Shown here piece after piece: positions 1 to 7,441 of a DNA stretch of 64,000 bases. The stretch is from the NCBI RefSeq assembly GCF_007671675.1, contig NZ_VCGW01000009.1, positions 1 to 64,000 on the forward strand, given 5' to 3'. The translations under genes were made by a program, and so were the position numbers. Source of the stretch: Marinobacter maritimus. GTDB taxonomy: Bacteria; Pseudomonadota; Gammaproteobacteria; Pseudomonadales; Oleiphilaceae. Every line of letters starts with the position of its first letter. Position 1 is the stretch's first letter. A model generated the notes under the pieces. That model was not told where the DNA came from and searched no databases. It worked only from the letters and a program-made list of their open reading frames with translations.

Positions 1-37
1 CATTTGCCCATGTGAGAGTAGGTCATCGTCAGACTCT
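1..37 (+). rRNA. rrf: 5S ribosomal RNA, 3' end only
   Basis: The first bases (CCCATGTGAGAGTAGGTCATC and neighbours) match the conserved 3' part of bacterial 5S rRNA, where CCCATGCGAGAGTAGG is typical. The rest of the gene lies before the window. A strong hairpin terminator follows at once, as expected at the end of an rRNA operon. The exact 3' end is approximate. Confidence 0.85.
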
Positions 38-49
38 TAATTAGAATTG

Positions 50-81
50 CCTCGACAGCGTTGCTGTCGGGGCTTTTTTTT
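50..81 (+). terminator. Rho-independent terminator of the rRNA operon
   Basis: A stem of about ten pairs (CTCGACAGC with GCTGTCGGG, plus a flanking C-G pair) closes a three-base loop and is followed by eight T residues. It sits about 13 bases after the 5S 3' end. Confidence 0.9.
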
Positions 82-179
82 GTCTGAAAATCGACCCGCC
101 GGGCAGCGGAACACTGCTCCTTATACCTCCCGGTGATATACTGTTTCCTATAAAACAAAATGCGATATGGAGCTCCTCA

Positions 180-1730
180 ATGTCAGGCAACGATCATCTG
201 GTCATATTTGATACGACACTCCGGGATGGAGAGCAAAGCCCTGGTGCCACCATGAACAAGGCGGAGAAACTTCGGATCGCCAAAGCACTTGAAAAGCTTC
301 GCGTGGACGTCATAGAGGCCGGATTTGCAATCGCAAGCCAAGGCGATTTTGAAGCCGTTAAATCCATTGCTGAAACCATCAAAGGTTCAACGATTTGCAG
401 CCTGGCAAGGGCTCTGGATAAAGACATTGATCGAGCGGCTGAGGCGATTCGGCCGGCCGAACGAGGCCGTATTCATACGTTTATTGCTACGTCGCCCATC
501 CATATGCAGCACAAGCTACAAATGCAGCCGGGTGAGGTTATCGAGCAGGCTGTTCGGGCTGTAAAACGCGCGCGCAGCCACGTCGATGATGTTGAATTCT
601 CATGTGAAGACGCCGGTCGCTCCGAGCTGGATTTTCTTTGTCGAATCATTGAAGCTGCCATTGATGCGGGCGCCAATACCATTAACATTCCTGACACTGT
701 TGGCTATGCGATTCCGGAGCAGTTTGCTGAAACTATTCATCAGTTGCTCAATCGCATTCCCAATGCGGATAAAGCCATATTTTCCGTACATTGTCATAAT
801 GATCTGGGGCTTGCCGTTGCCAACTCACTCGCCGCGGTAGCCCGCGGAGCCCGACAGGTAGAGTGTACGATTAATGGTTTGGGCGAGCGCGCCGGCAATG
901 CGTCGCTGGAAGAGATCGTGATGGCGGTTCGTACCCGGCAGGACCTGTTCAACATTGATACCCGCATAGACGCCCGCCACATCGTTCCGTCTTCAAGGCT
1001 CGTCTCTACTATTACCGGTTTTCCGGTACAGCCGAACAAAGCCATAGTTGGTGCGAACGCATTTGCCCATGAATCCGGTATTCATCAGGATGGCGTGCTC
1101 AAGCATCGCGAAACGTACGAAATAATGCGGGCGGAGGATGTCGGTTGGCATACCAATAGTCTGGTGTTAGGCAAGCATTCCGGGCGCAACGCATTCCGGA
1201 CACGCTTGCTTGAGCTGGGTATTCAGTTTGAGACAGAAACCGAGCTTAACGAGGCGTTCACCCGCTTCAAAGCTCTGGCTGACCTGAAGCATGAAATCTT
1301 TGATGAAGACCTGCAGGCGATTGCCAGCGACACCCGGCAAAAGGATGAAGACGGTCGGTATGGGCTGGTTTGCCTCCAGGTTTGCTCTGAAACCGGGGTG
1401 GTGCCCAAGGCAAACATGACCCTTACGATGGACGGAAAAGAACATCACGTAGAGGCTGAGGGCAGTGGTCCGGTCGATGCGACGTTCAAGGCTATCGAGT
1501 CGCTTGTCGATTCGGGTTGTAATCTGCAGCTCTACTCCGTGAACAACATTACCAGTGGCACAGATGCGCAAGGCGAGGTGACTGTCCGGCTGGAGCGTGG
1601 TGGCCGAATCGTAAACGGGGTGGGCGCCGATACGGACATTATTATTGCGTCGGCCAAAGCCTATATCGAAGCCCTTAACCTGATTAGCCGCGGCGGCATC
1701 CGGCAGCATCCCCAGGTGGCGGATGTCTGA
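180..1730 (+). CDS. leuA: 2-isopropylmalate synthase
   Basis: LeuA condenses acetyl-CoA with 2-oxoisovalerate to give 2-isopropylmalate, the first committed step of leucine synthesis, in the cytoplasm. The 516-residue length matches the long bacterial form (E. coli about 523). The N-terminal HMGL-type barrel starts with FDTTLRDGEQSPG (residues 10-22, R15 and D16 catalytic or metal-binding). The metal-binding HCHND motif is at residues 204-208. The C-terminal part from about residue 390 fits the LeuA allosteric domain for leucine feedback. GGAG lies 7-8 bases before the ATG. No leader peptide or attenuator is visible in the 98 bases after the rRNA terminator. Confidence 0.96.
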   Translation: MSGNDHLVIFDTTLRDGEQSPGATMNKAEKLRIAKALEKLRVDVIEAGFAIASQGDFEAVKSIAETIKGSTICSLARALDKDIDRAAEAIRPAERGRIHTFIATSPIHMQHKLQMQPGEVIEQAVRAVKRARSHVDDVEFSCEDAGRSELDFLCRIIEAAIDAGANTINIPDTVGYAIPEQFAETIHQLLNRIPNADKAIFSVHCHNDLGLAVANSLAAVARGARQVECTINGLGERAGNASLEEIVMAVRTRQDLFNIDTRIDARHIVPSSRLVSTITGFPVQPNKAIVGANAFAHESGIHQDGVLKHRETYEIMRAEDVGWHTNSLVLGKHSGRNAFRTRLLELGIQFETETELNEAFTRFKALADLKHEIFDEDLQAIASDTRQKDEDGRYGLVCLQVCSETGVVPKANMTLTMDGKEHHVEAEGSGPVDATFKAIESLVDSGCNLQLYSVNNITSGTDAQGEVTVRLERGGRIVNGVGADTDIIIASAKAYIEALNLISRGGIRQHPQVADV

Positions 1731-1777
1731 ATTACTCCGAGCCTTCTTTCCATATCAGCGGGCGGTATGTGGTTTGA

Positions 1778-2605
1778 ATGATGCACACTGAAGCGCAAAG
1801 ACAATTTTATCTCGGTGTTGCAGGTATCCGCATGTGGTATGCGCGTGAAGCCCTGCCGGGTGCCGCACCCAGCCCTGAGTTCAAGTTTCCGGAGTCGGAC
1901 GAGCTGATTCAATCGCTGATCGAAGTTCATGGTCCAGTTGCTTCAGCTCCAGAAAAAGCAGGCCAGCCCCGCTCGGCCCCTTCGCCCTCCAAGCCTGACC
2001 AGCGCGGAGCCCAGCGCATTGCCAGCCTTCAGGCGTTGATGGAGGGCAAAGACGGAGAGGTCTCGGGCAAGGAGCGGCCAGTACAGCAGCCTTCGGTCGG
2101 GGCAGAGTTGCCGTTGGATGATGAGCAACGCAATGCTGTGCCGGCTCAGGTTTCTCATGCACAGCCAAGTAAGGCTGTCAGCCTGCACGTTGGCGTATTT
2201 TCCAGTGACAGTTGCATCCTGATAGCCGCGATATCCAAAGAAGCGAGCCTTCGTTTGCAGGAGACGCTCGCTGTAAACATATTGAGGAGTCTGGGGGAGG
2301 AGGAGACAAAAGCTGCGGAATGGGTCCAGTGGCCGGTCTTCAATAATCGCTTGGTGTCGGGAGGTTCGGTTGCTGACCTGGTGTCCGTTATGAAACATGT
2401 GCTGGAAGGCTCTGCCCACAAGAAAGTGATTGTTCTGGGTCCTATCGGCAGAGCAGATCCGGAAGCTGGGCGTGATGGCTGGTTGGCAGGTGCGCTTGAG
2501 CGCTCTCCGGATATTGAGTTTGAGTATTCTCTGGCCGAGCTTGCCAGTAATCCGGGCGCCAAGCGCTCTTTGTGGGGGCAGCTGAAACCGTTGGTCAAAG
2601 CGTGA
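1778..2605 (+). CDS. holD: Probable DNA polymerase III psi subunit (HolD-like), with a low-complexity insert
   Basis: This 275-residue protein precedes rimI, which is where E. coli holD lies. Two short stretches resemble E. coli psi as I remember it. The N-terminal GIRMWYAREALPG (residues 16-28) resembles its GITQWSLRRPGAL. The C-terminal LAELASNPGAKRSLWGQL (252-269) resembles its LTDLRANPTARAALWQQI. Psi joins chi to the tau clamp loader and helps contact SSB. Between the ends lies a Pro/Ala/Ser/Gln-rich segment (about 45-130) that looks disordered, making the protein about twice the size of E. coli psi (137 residues). A longer, cryptic psi next to rimI has been described in Pseudomonas. The start could be either of two adjacent ATGs (1778 or 1781). 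The assignment rests on remembered sequences, not an alignment. Confidence 0.7.
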   Translation: MMHTEAQRQFYLGVAGIRMWYAREALPGAAPSPEFKFPESDELIQSLIEVHGPVASAPEKAGQPRSAPSPSKPDQRGAQRIASLQALMEGKDGEVSGKERPVQQPSVGAELPLDDEQRNAVPAQVSHAQPSKAVSLHVGVFSSDSCILIAAISKEASLRLQETLAVNILRSLGEEETKAAEWVQWPVFNNRLVSGGSVADLVSVMKHVLEGSAHKKVIVLGPIGRADPEAGRDGWLAGALERSPDIEFEYSLAELASNPGAKRSLWGQLKPLVKA

Positions 2606-3093
2606 CGCAGAAAAAGGTTGGCTTAAACCGTGATGCCTCGGGGGCGGATCTGACAGTACGGCCTTTGGAGCCGGGGGATTTACCCGAAATTTTGGATATT
2701 GAGCGGCAGGGGTACTCCCATCCCTGGACCGAAGGAATCTTTCTGGACTGTTTCAAGCCGAGCTACCGTTTATGGGGGGCTTGCCAGGGCGGCTCGTTAG
2801 TTGGGTATGTTGTAGTATCCTATGTTCTGGATGAGGTGCAGCTCCTGAACCTTTGTGTTCATCCGGGATATCGTGGTCTGGGGGCTGGAAGGTTCCTGTT
2901 GCGTCACCTTCTTGCAGAGGCAGCCCGCGAGAGTATGAATCAGATTATCCTCGAAGTGCGGTTGAGCAACAAAGCTGCAAGCAAGCTCTATCGCGCGGAG
3001 GGCTTTGAGGAAACAGGCCGTCGCCCGCGGTACTATCCCGCTGCTTCCGGGCGAGAAGATGCTCGAATAATGACGCTGTTGCTGCAGTCTTGA
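2602..3093 (+). CDS. rimI: Ribosomal protein S18 alanine N-acetyltransferase
   Basis: RimI is a GNAT-family enzyme that acetylates the N-terminal alanine of ribosomal protein S18. The acetyl-CoA loop is visible as HPGYRGLGAGRFLL, and the C-terminal NKAASKLYRAEGFEETGRR with RYYP is typical of RimI. The GTG at 2602 overlaps the TGA of the upstream gene (GTGA), giving 163 residues and translational coupling. A longer frame from 2572 would overlap the HolD-like gene by 34 bases and looks less likely. Confidence 0.9.
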   Translation: MTQKKVGLNRDASGADLTVRPLEPGDLPEILDIERQGYSHPWTEGIFLDCFKPSYRLWGACQGGSLVGYVVVSYVLDEVQLLNLCVHPGYRGLGAGRFLLRHLLAEAARESMNQIILEVRLSNKAASKLYRAEGFEETGRRPRYYPAASGREDARIMTLLLQS

Positions 3094-3132
3094 CGGTAGT
3101 TGCTTCTGTTCGCGTAATGACCTCTTAGCCCC

Positions 3133-3138
3133 TATAAT
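3133..3138 (+). promoter_or_regulatory. Possible -10 element for prfC
   Basis: A perfect TATAAT lies 43 bases before the prfC start in the rimI-prfC gap. The best -35 candidate at the right distance (TTCGCG, 3109-3114) is poor, so the promoter is tentative. Confidence 0.35.
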
Positions 3139-3180
3139 GGCTGCCTTTTACGAACATCCGACGCAGGTTTCTTTTAAACT

Positions 3181-4761
3181 ATGTCTCACCTTTCCCAGGA
3201 AGTGGCTAAACGCCGCACCTTTGCAATCATCTCTCACCCGGACGCTGGTAAAACCACGATTACCGAGAAAGTCCTTCTGTTTGGGCACGCTATACAGAGG
3301 GCGGGTACGGTCAAGGGGAAAAAATCCGGTCAGCATGCGAAGTCTGACTGGATGGAGATGGAGAAGGAGCGGGGTATCTCGGTAACCACATCCGTGATGC
3401 AATTTCCTTACGGTGGCAAACTGGTGAATCTGTTGGATACCCCGGGCCATGAGGATTTCTCTGAGGACACCTATCGCACACTCACGGCAGTAGATTCCTG
3501 CCTGATGGTTATCGACAGCGCAAAAGGTGTTGAGGAGCGTACCATCAAACTGATGGAGGTGACCCGGCTCCGGGATACACCTATTCTGACATTCATGAAC
3601 AAGCTGGATCGTGACACCCGTGATCCGGTAGAGCTTATGGATGAAGTGGAAGATGTACTGAAAATTGCCTGCGCGCCTATTACCTGGCCTATTGGTATGG
3701 GTAAAAGTTTCAAAGGTGTTTACCACCTGCTTCGGGATGAGGTAATTCTGTACCAGAGCGGCCAAGGCCACGCTATTCAAGACGTCCGGGTAATTAGCGG
3801 GCTGGACAATCCTGAACTCGATAAGGCGATTGGCACTTACGCGAGTGATTTGCGGGATGAAGTTGAATTGGTGAAGGGCGCGTCCCATGAGTTTGACCTG
3901 GCGGCATTTCTGGCCGGTGAGCTGACTCCGGTGTTCTTTGGTACCGCATTAGGTAACTTTGGTGTCGATCACATGTTGGATGGGCTTGTTGAGTGGGCTC
4001 CCGCGCCTCAGCCTCGTGAGACGGACCAGAGGCTGGTACAGCCTGATGATGAAGCCTTCACCGGCTTTGTTTTTAAGATTCAGGCCAATATGGATCCTCA
4101 GCATCGGGACAGAGTTGCGTTTATGCGCATTGTGTCTGGTAAATACGCCCAAGGCATGAAAGCCCGGCACGTGCGGATCGCAAAGGAAGTGCGTTTCTCT
4201 GACGCCTTGACGTTTATGGCCGGTGATCGTGCGCACGCTGAGGAAGCCTATGCAGGTGATATTATTGGCCTGCACAATCACGGCACGATTCAGTTGGGGG
4301 ATACGTTTACTGCTGGCGAAGACATGAAGTTTACCGGCATTCCCAATTTTGCGCCGGAGCTGTTCCGCCGTATACGGCTGAAAGATCCGCTGAAGGCGAA
4401 GCAGCTCCAGAAGGGTTTGATACAGCTTTCGGAGGAGGGCGCCGTGCAGGTCTTCCGGCCAGTGCGCAACAACGATTTGATTGTTGGGGCGGTTGGTGTC
4501 CTGCAGTTCGATGTAGTGGTCAGTCGTCTCAAGACTGAGTACAAGGTTGAAGCTGTTTATGAGCCTATTAATGTCGCGACTGCACGTTGGGTAACCTGCC
4601 CGGATGATCGCAAACTGGATGAGTTCCAGCGAAAGAATAACGACAATCTGGCGCTCGATGGTGGTGACCGACTCGCGTATATCGCGCCAACCATGGTAAA
4701 CCTGAATCTTGCTCAGGAACGATATCCAGACGTTGAGTTCCACAAAACCCGGGAGCACTGA
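3181..4761 (+). CDS. prfC: Peptide chain release factor 3
   Basis: RF3 is a translational GTPase that recycles RF1 and RF2 from the ribosome after termination. The 526 residues match the family (E. coli 529). The G1 loop SHPDAGKTT is at residues 18-26, followed by DTPGHEDF and NKLD in the usual order. The C-terminal half holds the RF3-specific domains. The neighbouring TatD-family gene follows after 11-23 bases, depending on its start, and is probably co-transcribed. Confidence 0.96.
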   Translation: MSHLSQEVAKRRTFAIISHPDAGKTTITEKVLLFGHAIQRAGTVKGKKSGQHAKSDWMEMEKERGISVTTSVMQFPYGGKLVNLLDTPGHEDFSEDTYRTLTAVDSCLMVIDSAKGVEERTIKLMEVTRLRDTPILTFMNKLDRDTRDPVELMDEVEDVLKIACAPITWPIGMGKSFKGVYHLLRDEVILYQSGQGHAIQDVRVISGLDNPELDKAIGTYASDLRDEVELVKGASHEFDLAAFLAGELTPVFFGTALGNFGVDHMLDGLVEWAPAPQPRETDQRLVQPDDEAFTGFVFKIQANMDPQHRDRVAFMRIVSGKYAQGMKARHVRIAKEVRFSDALTFMAGDRAHAEEAYAGDIIGLHNHGTIQLGDTFTAGEDMKFTGIPNFAPELFRRIRLKDPLKAKQLQKGLIQLSEEGAVQVFRPVRNNDLIVGAVGVLQFDVVVSRLKTEYKVEAVYEPINVATARWVTCPDDRKLDEFQRKNNDNLALDGGDRLAYIAPTMVNLNLAQERYPDVEFHKTREH

Positions 4762-4784
4762 TCCGATAGTGGATGGAGGTGGCT

Positions 4785-5561
4785 TTGAAACTGGTTGATG
4801 CCCATTGTCACTTTGACTTTCCAGGGTTCGAAGGGCGCCGGGTCAGCGAGCTTGAGGCTGCTTCTCAGGCTGGGGTTGTCGGCCTGGTTATCCCCGGTGT
4901 ACGTCGCCCGGACTGGGAACGCGTCAGCAATACGGCTCTGGCACATCCGGGTCTGTTCTATTGTCTCGGCATTCATCCGTGGTTTGTCGCTGAACATTCC
5001 ACCGAGGATTTGGACGTTTTGGAGCAGCTATTAGGTAAGCAGCCCGCCCGCTGCATAGCTATTGGTGAGTGTGGGCTGGATAGGCTGCATGGTGAGTTGG
5101 ATTCTCAGCGCCCCTGGTTTGATGCGCAGATTGAGTTGGCATCGAAGCTCGATTATCCGCTGGTTATCCACTCTGTGGGGACCCACGATGAGGTTCACGC
5201 CACGCTCAGGCGCCGGAACTGGAATGGTAAAGCCCTGCTGCATGGCTTCTCCGGAAGTTATGAGCAGGCCACAAAGCTGATCGGCCAAGGATGCTCTATT
5301 GGCGTGGGTGGGGTAATTACGCATCCGCGTGCACGCAAAACCAGGGAGACCGTTGCACGCTTGCCTCTGGAGAGTCTGGTGCTTGAAACGGATGCGCCGG
5401 ATATGGCGCCGGAAGGCGTCGCAGCGGGTGATAACTCGCCGGTTTATTTGCGCCAGATACTTGATTGTCTTGCTGAAATCCGGGGTGAGCATCCGGAATA
5501 CCTGGCCTCCGCGCTATTTTCAAACACCATCGCGCTATACGGCAGGGCGTTGTGGCATTAA
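4785..5561 (+). CDS. TatD-family metal-dependent hydrolase (YjjV-like)
   Basis: TatD proteins are TIM-barrel metalloenzymes, often DNases. All expected ligands are present: the N-terminal HxH in DAHCHFD, the Glu in GECGLD, the two later His in VIHS and LHGFSG, and the Asp in LETDAPDM. I place the start at TTG 4785 because a strong GGAGG (4775-4779) sits five bases before it. An in-frame ATG at 4773 would put that ribosome-binding site inside the gene, giving 262 rather than 258 residues. E. coli yjjV also lies near prfC. The substrate is unknown. Confidence 0.85.
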   Translation: MKLVDAHCHFDFPGFEGRRVSELEAASQAGVVGLVIPGVRRPDWERVSNTALAHPGLFYCLGIHPWFVAEHSTEDLDVLEQLLGKQPARCIAIGECGLDRLHGELDSQRPWFDAQIELASKLDYPLVIHSVGTHDEVHATLRRRNWNGKALLHGFSGSYEQATKLIGQGCSIGVGGVITHPRARKTRETVARLPLESLVLETDAPDMAPEGVAAGDNSPVYLRQILDCLAEIRGEHPEYLASALFSNTIALYGRALWH

Positions 5562-5588
5562 GGAATGATAAAACAGTGCGGCTCAGGG

Positions 5589-5617
5589 TTGGTTTTCAAT
5601 AATCGTTCGAGTATACT
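5589..5617 (+). promoter_or_regulatory. Promoter of rplM-rpsI
   Basis: TTGGTT (5589-5594) and TATACT (5612-5617) are separated by 17 bases. Transcription would begin near 5624 and leave a leader of about 145 bases before rplM. Leaders upstream of rplM take part in autoregulation by L13 in E. coli, but I did not identify a defined structure here. Confidence 0.65.
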
Positions 5618-5769
5618 TCGCGCCCTGGCTTTTCAAGGCGATGCCACTATCTCAGCCCCGAATAGTGTCACTGCCGATCAAATTACAGGTACAGAACCTC
5701 CTCCGGGTGTACTACACTTTCCGGTGGCGGTTTTTAACGTTTCTTTTTATAGCGTTCAAGGCGGAATCA

Positions 5770-6198
5770 ATGAAGACTCTGAGTGCGAAACCAGAAACCG
5801 TAAAACGTGACTGGTACGTTGTAGACGCAGCCGGCAAGACGCTGGGTCGTCTGTCAACCGAAATCGCCCGTCGTCTGCGGGGCAAGCATAAGCCTGAGTA
5901 CACCCCTCATGTAGACACTGGCGATTACATTGTTGTTATCAATGCGGGCCAGGTGCGGGTTACCGGCAACAAAGCATCTGACAAGATGTACTATAGTCAT
6001 ACCGGCTTTCCGGGTGGGATCAAATCTATCAGCTTCGAAAAGCTGGTTGACAAGGCGCCTGAGCAAGTTATTCAGAAGTCTGTCAAAGGCATGCTTCCGA
6101 AAGGCCCGCTTGGTCGTGCCATGTTCAAGAAGCTGAAAATTTATGCAGGCGCTGAGCATCCTCATACAGCCCAGCAGCCCAAAGAACTCGACATTTAA
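5770..6198 (+). CDS. rplM: 50S ribosomal protein L13
   Basis: The 142-residue protein beginning MKTLSAKPETVKRDWYVVDA is a full-length L13, the same size as in E. coli. It carries the family signatures around GKTLGRLSTEIA and MLPKGPLGRAMFKKLKIYAG. The start at 5770 is chosen over an in-frame extension to 5641, because the extension has no L13 similarity and would cover the leader. rpsI follows after 12 bases. Confidence 0.97.
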   Translation: MKTLSAKPETVKRDWYVVDAAGKTLGRLSTEIARRLRGKHKPEYTPHVDTGDYIVVINAGQVRVTGNKASDKMYYSHTGFPGGIKSISFEKLVDKAPEQVIQKSVKGMLPKGPLGRAMFKKLKIYAGAEHPHTAQQPKELDI

Positions 6199-6210
6199 CG
6201 GAAGGCGGAT

Positions 6211-6603
6211 ATGTCTGTAGCACAAAATTACGGTACTGGTCGCCGCAAAACGTCCACGGCTCGGGTGTTTATCAAGCCGGGAAGCGGTAATATTTCTATT
6301 AACGGTCGCACCATCGAAGATTTTTTCGGTCGTGAGACTCTGCGCATGATCGTGCGTCAACCTCTGGTTGTTGCAGAATCCGCAGATCGTTTTGATATCA
6401 ATATCACCGTTAAAGGTGGTGGTATCAGTGGTCAGGCAGGCGCTATTCGTCACGGTCTGACCCGCGCTCTGATGGATTACGACGAAGCCCTGCGCCCGGC
6501 GATGCGTAAAGCGGGTTATGTAACTCGTGATGCTCGTGAAGTAGAGCGTAAGAAAGTTGGTCTGCGCAAGGCGCGTAAGCGCCCTCAGTACTCCAAGCGT
6601 TAA
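6211..6603 (+). CDS. rpsI: 30S ribosomal protein S9
   Basis: S9 is a 130-residue small-subunit protein whose basic C-terminal tail reaches the P-site tRNA. The tail RKARKRPQYSKR and the YGTGRRKTSTARVF start are characteristic. The pair rplM-rpsI is a conserved operon and ends in a terminator at 6627. GGAAGG (6199-6204) is the ribosome-binding site. Confidence 0.98.
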   Translation: MSVAQNYGTGRRKTSTARVFIKPGSGNISINGRTIEDFFGRETLRMIVRQPLVVAESADRFDINITVKGGGISGQAGAIRHGLTRALMDYDEALRPAMRKAGYVTRDAREVERKKVGLRKARKRPQYSKR

Positions 6604-6626
6604 GTTTCGCTGGAGCAGATCTCAGG

Positions 6627-6658
6627 AAAACCCGGCTATTTTGGTCGGGTTTTTTTGT
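6627..6658 (+). terminator. Terminator of rplM-rpsI
   Basis: AAACCCG and CGGGTTT (about 6628-6634 and 6646-6652) form a hairpin whose 3' arm runs into seven T residues. It lies about 25 bases after the rpsI stop. Confidence 0.85.
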
Positions 6659-6733
6659 TTCAGGGTCAATGTTCGTCAAATTGATCTGGAGCAGAGAAGA
6701 GGCTCTGGCGGCGGCTTTCCGACTTGTAAGGAC

Positions 6734-6752
6734 ATGGTAATTTCATTACCAT
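6734..6752. repeat. Perfect 8-bp palindrome upstream of petA
   Basis: ATGGTAAT, TTC, ATTACCAT form a perfect inverted repeat with a three-base spacer in the rpsI-petA gap, 96 bases before petA. It has no T-run, so it is not a terminator. It could be an operator for the bc1 operon, but I recognise no regulator for it. Confidence 0.5.
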
Positions 6753-6847
6753 TTGAGCGCTTATATTTTTGGATTGTGAAGTCCTTTTCGATGCACACTG
6801 TCGGCTTTCTTGCGGGCTGTGACATCGCCTGATGGGAGAAAACCATA

Positions 6848-7441
6848 ATGAATAATGGCGACGTGAGCCAAGGTCGACGCCGGTTTCTTATCGGTGCTAC
6901 GGCGGCGGTAGGTGGAGTCGGCGTCGTCGGTGCGGCAGTTCCTTTCGTGGCATCCTGGAATCCCAGTGCCAAAGCGGAGGCAGCTGGTGCGCCGGTAACC
7001 GTCAATATCAGTAAGATTGAACCTGGTCAGCAGATCACTGTTTCGTGGCGGGGTATGCCGGTCTGGCTTATCCGTCGCACAGACGACATGGTCGGCAGCA
7101 TAGAAAAGCTCAATGACAAGGTGAGCGATCCTCAGTCTGAAGCCCCGCAGCAGCCGCCCTACATTGACGGCGTACTGCGGTCGCTGAAGCCTGATTTAGC
7201 TGTTCTTGTCGGCCTTTGCACCCACTTGGGCTGCGTGCCTTCCTATCGTCCGGAAGTGGCGCCGGCAGACTTGGGTGATGAGTGGCTTGGCGGACTGTTC
7301 TGTCCTTGTCATGGTTCCCGCTATGATATGGCCGGACGGGTATATAAATCGCAGCCTGCTCCGCTGAACCTGCAGGTTCCGCCTTATCGCTACGACGATG
7401 ACGCGACTCTCACGATTGGTCTTGATCCGGAGGCAGCGTAA
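6848..7441 (+). CDS. petA: Ubiquinol-cytochrome c reductase, Rieske iron-sulfur subunit
   Basis: This 197-residue subunit of the cytochrome bc1 complex passes electrons from ubiquinol to cytochrome c1. An N-terminal twin-arginine signal and anchor (RRRFLIGATAAVGG, then a hydrophobic stretch) is typical of Rieske proteins. The 2Fe-2S motifs are CTHLGC (124-129) and CPCHGS (152-157). C124, H126, C152 and H155 are the expected ligands, and C129 with C154 the disulfide. Its stop overlaps the petB start by one base (TAATG). Confidence 0.97.
   Translation: MNNGDVSQGRRRFLIGATAAVGGVGVVGAAVPFVASWNPSAKAEAAGAPVTVNISKIEPGQQITVSWRGMPVWLIRRTDDMVGSIEKLNDKVSDPQSEAPQQPPYIDGVLRSLKPDLAVLVGLCTHLGCVPSYRPEVAPADLGDEWLGGLFCPCHGSRYDMAGRVYKSQPAPLNLQVPPYRYDDDATLTIGLDPEAA

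Noticed and set aside
81..179. Leu-rich attenuator peptide before leuA
   Set aside because: There is no short frame rich in leucine codons and no paired antiterminator hairpins.
3148..4758. Two long minus-strand frames opposite prfC (246 and 269 codons)
   Set aside because: They are mirror frames of a clear prfC gene and encode no recognisable domain or signal.
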